From positions 6,379,276-6,443,275 of the forward strand of contig JAQFVV010006245.1 in assembly GCA_028023455.1 (NCBI GenBank): a stretch of DNA of 64,000 nucleotides, in the 5' to 3' direction. The notes below the pieces were generated by a model. That model was not told the DNA's origin, searched no databases, and saw only the letters and a list, made by a program, of their open reading frames with translations. Position 1 is the first letter of the stretch. Each line of letters starts with the position of its first letter. The DNA is from Epiperipatus broadwayi. Taxonomy: Eukaryota > Onychophora > Udeonychophora > Euonychophora > Peripatidae. A program made the position numbers and the translations under genes. Shown here piece by piece: positions 1 to 13,260 of this stretch.

Positions 1-745
1 ATTAACATTGATAAAGACATAATAATTCTTCAAAATTTTTTTACTAGTTTTATAGAAAGTAATTTATATGGTTTAAAATGGAAAGGGAATAACAATATAT
101 AAATCTTATTAAAGTCATCTAGATTTTGAAAATGAAGTGGTAGTTTTTACAAATAATGCTTTAAAAAATGTTACAAGAGCTATCCCATGAATGCAAGAAT
201 ATAATTCTAAAGATAAAAAAGAAGAAAATAAAGATTGATAGCAATGGGTTAGAAAAAATTAGCACATACAAATAAATATCTTGATGAGATTAATATAGAT
301 GAAAACATTATTTGATGAAATTAATCATAGAATTAAATTAAAATAGTTCTTGGTAGAAATAATATTTAAATAAAATAGACCCATGTGTTTGAAAAGGTTT
401 TTTTTTTAAAAAAACACTTTTTATATATGGATCTGATATGTGGATGCTTACTAAAGGAGTATTTCAGATCATAACTTGAAGTATGGACAGATATATATTG
501 GGAATTATAAAAATAGATTGAAAATAAACTACATAAATAAGTTTACAAGTATGATTGACATTATAGAAAGAATTAAGAAGCCTAAATGGAGGTAGACTGG
601 ACATAGAGATGATAATAAAACCCTACATATAAGATGAAAAAATGAAATAAAGTAAGCTTGTAGACTGATGTGAAGAGAGTCTATGGATTAGAAAAAATAA
701 ATTAAACGTGGACTGTTATTCTGAAGTGGATTGATAATAGCTGAA
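1..745 (+). mobile_element. Decayed RTE-like non-LTR retrotransposon, 3' part of the reverse transcriptase ORF
   Basis: Broken by many stops and frameshifts but readable in pieces on the plus strand. Around 295-345 it reads FDEINHRIKL, the region after the RT palm that is EI-RRIKLGW in RTE-type LINEs. A short hydrophobic frame ending YGSDMWMLTKG (near 420-455) corresponds to the TYGSETW region. Near 480-510 MDRYILGI matches MERRMLGI, and near 580-605 PKWR-TGH matches the KWRWAGH motif close to the C-terminus. A second copy in this window (41271-41765, minus strand) carries the same NHRIKLGW peptide. The 5' part lies off the left edge. The clade call is from these motifs only. Confidence 0.7.
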
Positions 746-3700
746 AATTAATAGGGTCATGTGATCTATGACTCATTTTGATTATTTTATTTATATGTTT
801 GACTATCAAATTTTACTTACATTTTTCCAAATTTATTCATCTATTAATAATAACAATAGCTAATGTTTCAGGAGGCATTAGTCTCTTTTCTTCAGATATT
901 GTTGACCTAACCAAGGGAGCTTAGCAAGAGAATTGAACAGGTGATCTTTAGATTTGTGAATACTAAAGTTTTGAAGTGATGTTCTAATTAAGTAAGCTAT
1001 TCAATGAAATGCATCAGTTTGTAAAAATATTATATAATTATTCTTGAGAATTCATCTGATTTCCTCATTTATTTTCTTTTTAAGAATAAGGTAGATTCCA
1101 AATGATATGGATGATCACACTAGAATGTCTTATACTTATTGTATTATCAGTCTAGTACGCTAATCCATATTTGTAAGGCGCACATTAACCTTGCCCTTCA
1201 CAAATAAGTACATAAAATTTTTACTGACTGTAACAACTAAGTATATGGAATTTGTACTGACAAAATAGCCTTGTTGATTAGAGCAGCACATAAAAAATTC
1301 AGTATTCAATGAATCTAAAAATCATTAATTCAATTCATGTGCTAGTTGCTACTGGGCAGACTAGCAAAATTTGAAAAGAAAAACAATACATTTCAAAATG
1401 TTGTATTCTGTACTAACCTGTGTGTTATTATTAAAATGAAAATAATTGGATAAGTAAAAATATTTGATTTTTTTCTAAAATCACTTAACAATTCAATTAA
1501 AATAGTCCAATATAAAAACAACTCATGTAATATATGTGTATCTTAATATGTGATTGAACAAAATATTTTTGAAGTAAACTGAAAATAATATACATGATTA
1601 AATAAGCAATCTTAGAAAGAATTCTCATTTATATAACATACAAATCATTGGGAAAATAGCAAACAAAAGTACATTCATATTTAGATGTTGAATAATTAAA
1701 AAATATCAGCATGAAAATATTTTTAGGGAAAAATTCCCAATTATATTGTGATTAGCAAACTACAGACATTTAGAGAAAATGTTAGTCATAAATCTGTCAT
1801 AGAATCCAAAAGATAAACCTTATTATATTTTGAGAATGCTATTACTATATTAAAGATACAAAATCATATGATTTGTTAACTGAAATTAAATCAATGTGAA
1901 AATTTTCATATTCAGCAAAACATTTAAGATTGAAGAAAGATACAACTGCAATCTATATCTATAGAACTATATAAATGTAAATGTTTGTTTGTGTTTTTAT
2001 AATTCAACAGATATTGCACCAATCTTTAAAAATCTTGTATAATTTTCTTTTTTGGTATAGAATTTTACTAGCATATGAATTTTTACTTTATTTTTTTTTA
2101 AAAAAAAATTTGTAAATAGCACTGATTAAAAGATTATAGAATTGTAAATTTTTTTAAATGAAAAGTATTTTTTCTAAAACAAGGTAAAATTTGATTTTGT
2201 AAATATTTTTAATTAATTAAATTCCTTTTATAACCAGGCATTTAATTTCTCATTTGAATAATGACAATTTAGATCAGTTATAATAATGAATTTGATCAAC
2301 TTTTAGAATTTCAATTTAAATATATATTTAATTTAACATGTGTTAAAAGTGAAATTTAAAATGGAACCGGTTACAGCAAGAGAAATATTACTGAATTTGA
2401 TAAACTTTTACCATTTCCCTTTAAAGCATATTCCCATGTGATAAAGTAAGATATTATTGCTGGCTTATTGAAATACATACTAGAGAAATGAATAGATTAA
2501 AAAAAAACATTTTTTAAGAGATTAAAGTAAATTGGTTCTGAAGAAGATTGCAGGACAGTTGAAATGTAGGTGTATGTATATAAATATTTGAAAACCAGGC
2601 ACTCTTCATAAACCTGGGAGCTTAATTGTAAGTATAGGGGATGTGAACTCAGATTTTCAAGCACCCTTCAACTATCCACACTATCTCATACAACTGATAC
2701 ACATGACCACACACATGTAGAAAAGATAAATAATCACCACCCGCCCCAATAGAGATAGAGAAAAAAAAACTGATGCATTTATCTATAGTTATGACCGTCT
2801 GTTATTCCCACCCTATTCTTACTTAACAAAATGATAGGAGAAAAAGAAAAAAAAACCTTCAATACCTGTCCCTCCTCTCTTTATTCAAAAGAACTTTTAT
2901 ATTTTATTTCAACTGACTAATCTATTCATAAAATATATTAACAAATCATATTTTCCTTGTTTTCCATTTGAGAAAAAAAACTTGTCAGTTATATGTTATC
3001 ACAATATATTGCATTCACAATCCAAATTGTAAATACATTTATAATATTCTGTTTTTCCCGTTGATTACTCCTATCTCAGGTCACGGTTCTTCGAGACACA
3101 TTGTTTAGGCAGCCATTGTACAACTTTCTGTCTAATCTATTTTTATTAGACATGAACGGCGCCATGGTAAAAATTCTGGCCAGCAGTGTATTTAGATTGA
3201 TGGATTAATTTGAAGGCATATTTTTTATATATTCACTTATTGAATATGTATGTAAACATGATACCTGATTTTTCCATTACAATACATATATTCTTCAATC
3301 TCTTTTCTTTTCACACATGCTTAGTCTTATGCAGCCCCCCCCCCCTTCCAGTTTAATTCTGTTAAAAGATAATGATGAAAAAAAATCCCCTATTTAAAGA
3401 AGCATGTTTATAAAAAATATTATCAATAATGTATACATTTGGATTACATTTATTTTATTTTTAGTACTACATAACTGTTTGATATTTATAAAATTTGAAG
3501 GAACACTAAGGATTGTTAATTTGACTACAAATGTTTTCCAAGTTTATTCTGAAAGCTTTAGTTCTTATTTATTTCAGATTTGGTAATTTTACAAATTTGA
3601 ACAAAATCATTCAAATACAAACAGTACCTCTAAAAGCATTATAACAGTAAAAAGGTGAAATATTTAAAAAGTATTACTGCATTTGTTGCTTAAAAAATAT

Positions 3701-5200
3701 TAGTAATTAAAGAAAAACTAAATATACAATAATATTATCTGAAGATTAAATGTAATTTGTTAGCAAATATTGTTTAAAAAAGATGCAAACAAAATTAAGT
3801 GTAATTTTTAGTAAATATAAATGTATAAAAATTCACATTCATTATTTACATTTACATGATTATCAAAAAATATGTTATCAGAAATTCATTGCTGTCTCAT
3901 AAATTATTGCTGATATAAAAGCAATAGGATATTAGATGATAAACTATTATTACTTTTTTGATGACATTTTATAGATGAAAATTTAGTACAGAACTTTTGC
4001 TTTTATATTTCATAAACAAGTGACAATTAATAATGAATAACTGAAAATAATTTTTCTATTAACTCTATTTTTGAAAAAATAAAAGACATTATATGTCTAA
4101 TATAAAAATGCCAAGATACAATAAGTTTTTCTATTCTCATTTATTTTGAAATTGAAATTTTAATACAAAACAACATGTTTTTTTTTTTTTTTTAAATGAC
4201 ATGCACAAATGAAAATGACTATGTACATTCATACAGAATGTGATGACTAACATAAATGTCTCCAAAAATTATATACTGTTGTCATATTATTTCTAATTTT
4301 ATTTCATTAAAAAATAAACTTTTAGTGTAGAATAGCATTTTTGTTTTGTTTTTATATGTCAGACACAGTTGCAAGTCAATATATTATAGGTAGTCATATA
4401 GAAATGTGCTACGGAAATTACTCTTTGTATACATTTTTGCAACTCTATAATGAATGACCTAAAACTGCTGAAAAATACAAGTTTTTGAATTTATGGGTAC
4501 CCTAGTTATATCATAATTTAACTAATGGGTAAAAATTAATGACAAATAATCACTATTTTCATAAGTTTAAAACTATTATTAATTGTTTTATTATTGTTTA
4601 GCAATAAAAAAGCATATTTATTGTTTTAAATAAATATTTTTTTTTACATATTATTAAAAAAAACAATAACAATTTCTCATGATTTTAGAGAGATAGAATA
4701 ATGTAAAAAAAGGTAAATCCAGTATTTAAAGTATTCAGTATATGTCTGTCAAATATTTATATTATTTAAATAAGGATTAAAATGAAAATACTGAAGTTAT
4801 TAAATAATCACCAAATCAGGAAGAACATAATAATATCAAAGAACTAAAAAAAAAACAAAAACAACTACAATAAAAAATACTGATGGTTCCCATTGCCAAA
4901 TAGAAAAATACTTAAAAAATTTTTTGTTTGGTTTTATATATCTTAGGTGGAGGAAGGGAAGTAAATAATAAAAATCAAAAAGCAATAAAGAAATAAAGCA
5001 ACACAATTAAAGCGTGCAATGGCCCACCACCACGAAATTAATAGATGATGATGTTTCATTAAATACATTTAATTATAAACAACAACAAAAAAAGATATAC
5101 TGTATAAACCAAAAAGAAACAAAATAAAATTATATAAATCAAAATAAAACAATACATATATATATATATATTTAAAAGGAAAAAAAAACGGCCTTTACAC
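741..5200 (-). other. FCHO downstream intron (partial), no gene seen
   Basis: AT-rich sequence to the left of the last visible exon. The only structured pieces are a tRNA-like repeat fragment at 2633-2740, a C11 run near 3336, an unclassified patch of normal composition at 3060-3190, and poly-A/T runs. The open frame at 3404-3586 is low-complexity and not supported as a gene. Confidence 0.5.
2633..2740 (-). repeat. Fragment of the tRNA-like palindromic repeat family
   Basis: This closely resembles the outer 100 bp of the element at 23981-24627. It starts at the same TATAGGGGAT end and shares the run from CCCTTCAACTATCCAC to ACACATG. Read on the minus strand it has an AGATAGTGTGGATAGTTGAAGG block and a GTTCACATCCCC block, spaced like tRNA A and B boxes. 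Confidence 0.6.
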
Positions 5201-5348
5201 TTGGATCCTCTGAGAGCAGTCCTGGATAAATTCAAATTGCTACCATTAGTTGTGTTGTTACTAGGGTCACTACTAGGAGAGGTAGCCGAGATGGAAGTTG
5301 GGGTACTATTTGTGGAAGTGGTAATGGAAGAGGTATTTGAACTTTGAC
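5201..5348 (-). CDS. FCHO: FCHO1/2 orthologue, Ser/Thr-rich linker exon (probable)
   Basis: The acceptor is TTTTTGTTCTAG before GTCAAAG. The exon enters in phase 1, as the preceding exon requires, so the joint reads SSRG-QSSNTSSITTSTN. About 49 residues follow, nearly all Ser, Thr, Asn and Pro (STPTSISATSPSSDPSNN), ending SRTALRGS. The right-hand end is uncertain: GTGTAA (exon starts at 5201, phase 2) or GTAAAG (exon starts at 5199, phase 1) could be the donor, and neither is strong. FCHO proteins have such a low-complexity, phosphorylatable linker before a conserved VDEEGY motif, which should be in the next exon to the left but was not found. The frame also opens with a Met and a hydrophobic stretch that looks like a signal peptide (MQSISKLFVVGVIFVLG); I read that as intron because a good acceptor sits at its end. 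Confidence 0.68.
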
Positions 5349-8300
5349 CTAGAACAAAAATAACACCAACGACAAATAATTTAGAAATTGATTGCATTTT
5401 CTTTTATTACTGAAATATAAAACTGAATTTGCTTTTAAGTATGCCTGTGCCCATCACTTATAAATAGCTTTGCACATTTCAGTCAAAATAACAAAATGTA
5501 ATACTAATTCAGCACTAACATCATTAAATTAAAAAAAATATTTAATCAGCTTGGAATTATATCACCATTACCTCATATAAAATTCATAAATATTAAAATT
5601 GTAAGATGTTTAATCATTCAAAATGTTCTAATATATTTCATCAAAATGCATTTCTTTAAAAAGGGGAATAAATTACAATCAAAATGGCAAAATAAATAAA
5701 TTGAAATCTAAGTATAAACAGAGGAAAGAAATAATGGCTATACTATAACTAATCAGAATTTTACTGAAACTTATTTAAAAAAAAAAAAAAAATCATTAAA
5801 ATAATAAACTTCAAATTTGCTTTCTAGCACACACATGGCAAATGATCATTTACTTTATTTAAAATAAATATTAAAATAATATTTCCTCCAAAAAAAAAAA
5901 ATTTTTTTTATGAGAAGTTTCAAAACTACATGTATATATATGAATGTCAGTGCATGCACATATAATTTAAATCAAGAACTTAGACAAGTTTGTTTATTTG
6001 TCATTTTGCACCTATTTTGTAAAATGTAGTTCCTTAACCATTTTAGATATATTTTTCTTCTTCCTTAACTACCATGATCAACTCATTCTCATTAACAATT
6101 ACTCAAAACACAATTAAGACTATGTTAATTCAGAAATAAAATAAAAAATAATAGAAAAGCAAAAAATAAAATGTTAACCAGACCAAAAAAAAAAAGAAAT
6201 GGAAAAAAGATTGGAATCAGAATTGCTGTATGTTAAGAAAAATTGGAAATGTTGTAACATTTACTGTGCAAACAAATAACAAAATCTTGTCATTACAATG
6301 AAATGAATGAGTTTGAGAATGATCAGTAAGATATTCTTTTCTGGAAGGTAAAATCAGAAATTTGCAAGTTCAGTCTTCATATCTAAATAGAAGAAAGTTT
6401 TGCTTTATTAAAAACACTTGACAACAAAAGAAGAAGAAACTTATTCAAAAACAAAACACATGCACACAAATTATTTCTGATGTTCTGAAATTTGTTTTTA
6501 CTGGTTGTTGTAAAACCTTTAAATGGTAAAATCAATAGCAAATCTATGCAAAGTAAAAAAAAAAAAATTGAAAATTCTTTTTTTTTTTTACTATAGAAGT
6601 GTAATAAATATTCCATTAAAAAAAATTTTAAATGATAGTTTTTAATAAATTAAACATGGCCTTTGTAGTATCAGAGCTTTATTACAATGAATTCAAGACT
6701 AGACATTTTTGATTCAAAATTTACTTTCAATATAAGATCAGGCCCATGCTGGATAAAATAAAATAATTATTGCATTGAATGAATGAGATCAATCAAATTA
6801 TAATTTATCAAAAAAAATTTTTTTTGTTGTATTGTTAATAAAATAAGTATGCATATGCAAACACAAAGCTATATATATATCAATTTACTTGCTTTAGACT
6901 TTCAGTTTTATATAAATACTTAAAACATTCTTTTATCTCAGAAAAATTGTAAGTGTACAAACTGGAATGTGTAAAAACATTAATTTTCCATAAATATATA
7001 AAATTTAAATTTATAATTTGAACATATTTTTTATATAAAAAGTAGGCATTTTATTGATAGTTTAAGCTTCTTATTATTTTAGACTATAATTTATAAAAAA
7101 AAAAATAATACTCAGAAATACTTTTAACTTAATAGTACATTAAAATAAATACTGAAGTACAATGTAGTCCTCACTATGATTTTTAATTTCTGAAGTAGTG
7201 GATTTATAAAAATTCAAAAACAAAAATATTGTCAAGGCTCACATTCTTCTTTGACATATATGACAATTTATTTAATTGAAACAAACGCATAAGTAGTAAA
7301 AATAATTTTTGCTAATTAATTATTTTTGGATTTTTTAAAATAAAAAAATGTAATACTTGATATTTTTCCTATTAAATAATCAAGACAATATGCACATCAT
7401 TTTTTGATTGGTTATCGGTTCTTTTTATATCATTTTTTTGAAAATATAGCTTTTGTGTCTATTGTCATTAAAAAAGAATATATAACAAAATATTATTGAA
7501 GATAAAAAATTAAATTATTCCACTTAGATATAAAGAATCTCAGATGTAAAAAAAAAAAAAAATGTATCTACAATTATGAGGATTATGAAAGTCACAAATC
7601 CAGAAGTTATGAAAAAAATTGAGGAAAGTTGTGTAGAGACTTTGAATTCAACCAAATAAACTCAATTTTATAATTTAGGGCTAGTCTCAAACTTCAGACC
7701 TTTCTAGAAATGATGTATATTCTTATTTTCTAGCAATGCATAAAAATTTTCAATTTCATTTTTATGCTGAGTCACTTCATACTGTTTAGTTGAGTCAAAC
7801 TGGGTGCAATCATTCTAGTATAATTCACTTTTGTTAATTTTTTTACTCTTTGTAAGATTAAGTAAATACGTAGAGGAGTTACAATGTTATAAGAGAGTAT
7901 TATAACCAATGTAATATCCTTGAAAATCTAAAAGACTCAAATGGTTTTCCTCCTAATTTGGCTTTCTTAAAAATATCTGAATTCATCAATAAATTAATGA
8001 ATATATGTATACAAGTCAAAAAATAAAAAACGAGGATACTTTAAATAGTGAGAATTTATCTAGAAATAGTGTGTCATCCTTAATGATTTTTTTCATACTT
8101 CTCATAAAACTAGGGTTTACTTCAAATTGACGTATGACATTCAAAATGTTTGACAAGAATTATTTATACTACTTGTCAAGCATGATGGAAGTACCACTTA
8201 CTTACACTATTAAATTTATATCTGCTATCTATACAGGTAAAGGATAGTTGTTACAAGATGACAAATAAAGAACCAGTATAAAATATATTTTATCATTTTT

Positions 8301-8958
8301 GTGTTTCAAATGTTGATTTACAAAATCATTTAAAAAATTATCTTTCACTTATTATTTTTTGACTTCCCCATTTTATTAAAAAAAAAAATTATCTGAAGTG
8401 AAAAATGGCTATATTCTTTTAGTTTCAATAATAATAATAAAAAAAAACACTTTGTAAAGTTAAAAATGATTCTCTTGAATGCAATCAAGTTACTTTGAAA
8501 TTAAAATATATAAGCACATGAGAGTTTACCTTTGCCACATTTTTTGTCTTCGGGTGATTAAAATATTAATATGACTCTGTTTGCAATAATTATATTAATA
8601 TGTTGTTTTAAAATATAATTTTATGCTCTACTATTTTCAAATTTTTTTTTAACTTAGTGCTTTGATAGACTAATACTCTTCTTTAACGTTACAATGACAA
8701 AAGTTTAATTTTTTTTATAGCATACAATTCTGTAATATATATAAAAATTCTTTATAATTCATATCAATGTATATTAAAAATATAAAATACCTATGTAATA
8801 CATTAACACATTTATCATATCAACATATATTTTCATATCTAAATATAAATAAAACTGAAAAAAGTTATATAAAACAAATAGTGTATTATTTAACATACAT
8901 AACTTTTTTCAATATATATATATGTGTTTTGCACATAGATAATGAAGCTGTTAAAAAT

Positions 8959-9062
8959 AAGTAATATTATCCAAAAGTTACCGCCAAGCGCTTTCAGAGC
9001 AGTTTATAGTCCCATATTGATGGCTACTGGAGTTAAGTTAAGAACTATAATATTAATGCAAC
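8959..9062 (+). repeat. Terminal inverted repeat of the Penelope-like element, left copy
   Basis: About 100 bp that match the reverse complement of 11826-11930 with few mismatches. They include TAAGTAATATTATCCAAAAG at the outer end and the block GGCTACTGGAGTT further in. An inverted, LTR-like arrangement is unusual but known for Penelope-like elements, where terminal pieces often come from a second, partial copy. Confidence 0.85.
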
Positions 9063-9089
9063 TTTATGCAAATTCATGTGAAGATGCTA

Positions 9090-9420
9090 CATAGACCATT
9101 TTCGAGATAGAGAAAAGCAGGCCTCTCTTCTATTGATTGCTGCTGGGTCACTTAGTATGTAGTAAGCTTCCCTGACTTTGGGTTTGATATAGTTTCTTTC
9201 AGAGCAGATAACACTGGCTGTGGAGGGTAGGAAGGCATGGCCAGTGGCTCTCTCATGCTCAACGAAAATTGAATTGCCTTCAAGCTTAGTTTTAGTCCTG
9301 TTATAGAGATATCAATGTTGAGCTACTCTGGTTGCAACGTTGGTTTTAGTTTCTCCATAATATGTTACCATGCAATTTCTTTGGGGGAAGGTAATCTTGT
9401 ATACAACTTGAGGGGTGAGT
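9090..9420 (-). pseudogene. GIY-YIG endonuclease domain of the Penelope-like element (broken)
   Basis: The reading order on the minus strand is VVYKITFPQRNC, then YYGETKTNVATRVAQH, then FVEHERATGHAF and VREAYYILSDPAAINRREA. These match the Penelope-like GIY-YIG nuclease: VYKI-C and YYGET for the GIY...YIG pair, Arg and His in the following helix, and the Glu of REAYYI as the metal ligand. Just upstream (9790-9560) are the connecting pieces VRGLTHPNSYTPRSHK and KYEADKRNNLINYIADL. Stops after VAQH and elsewhere show decay. Confidence 0.82.
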
Positions 9421-10418
9421 TGGTATTATTGGTAAGTCTATTGGCGCTAGGAGCTGAACGGAAAGTGACTTCAGTCACATGATAGTTTGTTGATAAGGCT
9501 TTTGGCTGTTGAATGGATGTATGGAATTAGGATTCTCGGTTTGTTTACTTTCTTGTAATTATGGTTTAGTTTATAAAAGAATTTATTAACTTTTCTGTTA
9601 ATGGATGATTGAGTGTGTCCTATTTTTATTAAATCTGCAATATAATTAATGAGATTATTTCTTTTATCTGCCTCATATTTTGCATTAATTATGGTTTCTA
9701 AGCATGAATGAGGAGAGGGCTGCGAGTTTGTGGGATCGGGGCGTGTAAGAATTAGGATGTGTCAGACCACGTACTTCCAAAGGTTTAACTACCATTTGGT
9801 AGTCTAGCCTATCTATATTTCTATACATAAGTCGAGGTACTTAACCTGATTTGCTTGGTTTTCCCAAGTTGTAGTGAAAATGAGCTTAGTTTTATTCTGG
9901 AGGCTATTGTGGAGATTAGTAATAATATCCTCTGGGGCTGCAATAAATATATCGTCAATGTAACATGTGTATATTATGTGTGGAGTTGACCTGAAGAATG
10001 CGAGTAGTATTTGATTTTCATAATGGTCAAGTACAACACTTGCTAATCTACCATTTAGTGGGAGACCTATTGACCAACTGTTGTGTATATTAAACAATTT
10101 ATCCCTGAAAATAGCAACTACATTTAGATCAAGCCATTTTAAAAATTCAATGATGAATTTGGCTCGTGTAGGTGGACAGTTTCTTGCAATTAATGTGTCT
10201 TTGACTATTTCAATTGATTGTCTATGGAGTCATATAGCTCAGTAACTTCAAATGATGCGATTTTGAACATTGGTGGTATGACCGCGTGTTTAATTTTTTC
10301 TACAAAATTGAATGATGATTTGATGGTATGATCGCCAAAGCCTAATGTGTCGATAAGTCAACGATTAACCAAAACTGCCGTTTTGAAGTAGTGTGCTCTT
10401 CCGAAATCGATAACAGTC

Positions 10419-11173
10419 TTAACCCTTTTCCCGCCTCTTACGAGGCTCCTCGTCGACATCTGACATCACTCTAACTCTGCCAGTTCTTATGCTAAAATAT
10501 TCGTTTGACAGGTATTGAATAGGTTTTTAAAAGTTCTGTAAGATGGTGCCCTCTTCCGAATTATTTTACAAGTAAAAAATAAAAAAAAAACGCATTTAAA
10601 CCTAAACAAAGAAAGAACATTAGTTGTGATTGGTTGTTAGCGTGCTCTCAGCCGAAAAAGACATTCTGATTGGCTGGAAAGAACAAAGAAACTGCCTGAT
10701 CAAAGAAAATAAAGAAAAACGCTGAGATTTTCATTTCGAATATGATTTAAAGTATTATAAAAGTATATTTTGAAAAATTACAAATTATTTTCAGAGAGAA
10801 TACTAAAAAAACAAAATTATTTTCGAAAAATATTGAAGATTTTAGTAAAAATATTTAAGATTTAGTAAAAAGAAATATTTACTTTTCTATAACGTAAAAG
10901 TCGACCTTTTTGTTTATATTATAGCTTTTATGTTGCCGAAATTGAATATTTTAGAATAAATAAATAGCAATTTATTTTTGAAAGAACTTTCGTTCTCTTC
11001 ATAACCTGAAAAATTAGTAATATACTTTTTATAAACGTATCTGAGTTGAATTTAATATTATAGGCGAATATGTTTTAACAATAGGCTTTGTCTTCAGTTT
11101 GTGAGTTGGCCAATTAAAAGATTTGATTTTTACCTCATACAACCAATAATATAATTAGCGGTTAAAAGGTTAA
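10419..11173. mobile_element. piggyBac-like nonautonomous element inserted at TTAA inside the Penelope RT
   Basis: Bounded by TTAA at 10419-10422 and at 11170-11173. The inward ends are CCCTTTTCCCGCC on the left and, on the opposite strand, CCTTTTAACCGC on the right, which fits the CCYTTT termini and TTAA targets of piggyBac elements. The interior of about 750 bp has no long open frame, so it is MITE-like. Leaving out the element and one TTAA joins the Penelope frame with no base gained or lost, which fixes both ends exactly. The assignment rests on target site, termini and the exact frame test; no transposase is present. Confidence 0.82.
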
Positions 11174-11825
11174 AGGTTTATTAGGTTTGTGAAGCTTAAC
11201 ATTAGTGAAGATTCTAGGAGAGGAAGTTGACGAATATCTATGGAATTATTCAGCTTTTGTGAAAACGCTGTCACGGTGTATATGTAGTATAGTAGATATG
11301 AATTTATCTCTGTTAAGCCTATTATTGAAATCATTTAAATTTACGAATTTTAATTTCTAAAATTTGGGTGTTAATTTTATTATTATACTCATTGTCGTTT
11401 ATTAATACAAATCTGCTCCCCTTATCTTCTTTTAAGCAAATGATAGAGTGGTCAGCTAGAAATTGATTGGTGTTAATAATTTTCTTGTTCCATTCGTTGG
11501 AGTAATTATTTAACTGCTTATTCTTTATAGTTTTCGCTATCCATGCAATAACTGCTTCTTTTAGTGGGTTGTCCATTAAAGCTGCTTCGACGTCAGCAAC
11601 AATTTCCATTTTTGGGATTCTTCCAGTGTCCACCTATGAATGTTGGACCTAATTCAAAAACCTTTTTAATTGTGTGCGGTATGTTTGTATCTGTAAGATT
11701 CACAAATGTATTGTAATTGAGCACATCAAATTGGATATTTTGCTTATTTGCCAGAAATTTTATTTTATTATTGAATTTCTTGAGCAGACTCATGTGTCTG
11801 TTACATCTGTCGGTAATAAATGGGG

Positions 11826-11930
11826 GCATTAATATTATAGTTCTTAACTAAACTCCAGTAGCCATGAATATGGAACTATAAACTGTCCTGAAAGCACTTG
11901 GTGGTAACTTTTGGATAATATTACTTATTT
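11826..11930 (-). repeat. Terminal inverted repeat of the Penelope-like element, right copy
   Basis: Reverse-complement partner of 8959-9062. It lies directly upstream of the first Met of the element's ORF (11829), so it would act as the 5' leader. The outer limit is given by the point where the two flanks stop matching, just after CTTTTGGATAATATTACTTA. Confidence 0.85.
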
Positions 11931-13260
11931 TTAACACCTTCATTATCTGTGCGCAAAGCATTATATATATATTTATTGATTTCAAACGCTAATGAAATAA
12001 AGCCTTAACTATAACTTTTTCAGCAACATTTTATTATCCTCTTCAGTATACAGTAGTAGTGACATCCAGATTTTTTATTTTTAAATACAAACCCCCACCC
12101 CATCTTTTCTTCCATTCTTTTTTTATACAACTATTATATATTACACAATATATGTATTATATTATTTAACAGATGTAATATATATATATTTGTAATTATT
12201 TCAGATTTCATAAGTATTACACTCACCTCAAATTCTATCATATTAAAATTGTCCATCAGTGTAAAAATTCTTTATTTTATATATATTATGCATACAGTGA
12301 GACACAGTCAATCATATTGTCCTTATATGTACAGTGATGAAATAAAAGCAAATATGAGAATCAGAATGAAGCAACCATTCATTAATATATATGCAACCAA
12401 ACTAAAACTGATTTAACAAATGCGTTTGTGTTTTATACTTTTAGAAGAAATATGAGCATGTTTTTAATCCTGGTATTGTTGAAGTAATGTATGAGGAAAG
12501 GAATGATAAAAAGAAAAAGATTAAAGAGGCTTGGTTTATTGCACAAAATGAATATATATCTGGGTCTCGTTTTATGCGGATTATTTTAATGCGATTTTGA
12601 AGTTATGCGATTCATGTTTCTTCTTAATATTTTTCATATTTCACTATATTTATTAGATATCAAGAAATTTAAATTATTAATAACTTATTTTGACTTAAAA
12701 TCTTTTTTTTTTTTTTTTTTTCAAAAATATAACGTTATATTAGCAGCTAACGTGAATATGGCCTGAAGTTGTATTTAGAATCTTATCTTCTATGTAAATA
12801 ACCTACTTATACCAATGAGTAAATAGTAATAATAGATTTATATGTACGTATAAAAATATCGCAATAAATCTTAAAAAATTTTAAACTTTTAAAACGTATT
12901 TTGTTAGATATTAACAGAAATAAATATTTTTTTTAGATTTTTAAAATAAATAATAACGAAGATTTTATTGATTTTATAAACTGAAAATAATCTTTCTAAT
13001 GATAATGTATAATCTTTTTGTTTTGATTGCGATCTCATTTTTTAAATATAGAAACAGAAAACCATTAGCATAACCCAAGACTGAAAGTGGTGCTAGTTAT
13101 ACATCACGTCATGAATCTTATTTCTTACTAGTTCACAAACGAACGCATATTGTCTAATAGCAGTAATGATTAAAATATGTATGAAAAAATGTAAAATTAA
13201 TACTGTAGTTAATAAAAAAAGTTTGTCTTGTATTAATTTTTTTGAAATATTTGAAATTTT

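Larger units (their letters stand above)
8959..11930 (-). mobile_element. Penelope-like retroelement with GIY-YIG endonuclease, full length but dead
   Basis: A single-ORF-type element read on the minus strand. Its outer ends are inverted repeats of about 100 bp. The protein pieces run in family order: an N-terminal part (11829-11340) with KVFELGPTFIGG and LKEDKGSRFVLIN; an RT motif block SSPRIFTNVKLHKPNKPL (about 11225-11172); then, beyond a 755-bp insertion, KIASFEVTELYDSID (motif A, near 10260), SIGLPLNGRLASVV (about 10070-10030), CYIDDIFIA (catalytic DD, near 9960), and a C-terminal GIY-YIG nuclease at about 9410-9100. Several stops and frameshifts make it inactive. Without the insertion it is about 2.2 kb, normal for a compact Penelope-like element. 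Members of this family copy themselves by target-primed reverse transcription. Confidence 0.9.

Noticed and set aside
5059-5397. A 112-residue frame on the minus strand with an N-terminal hydrophobic stretch, resembling a small secreted Ser/Thr-rich protein
   Set aside because: Its middle is better explained as an FCHO exon, because a polypyrimidine tract and AG stand exactly where the phase requires. The C-terminal part is Phe/Ile/Tyr-only intron sequence.
6383-6616. 77-codon minus-strand frame
   Set aside because: Composed almost only of Phe, Leu, Lys and Ser from poly-A/T DNA; no motif or splice context.
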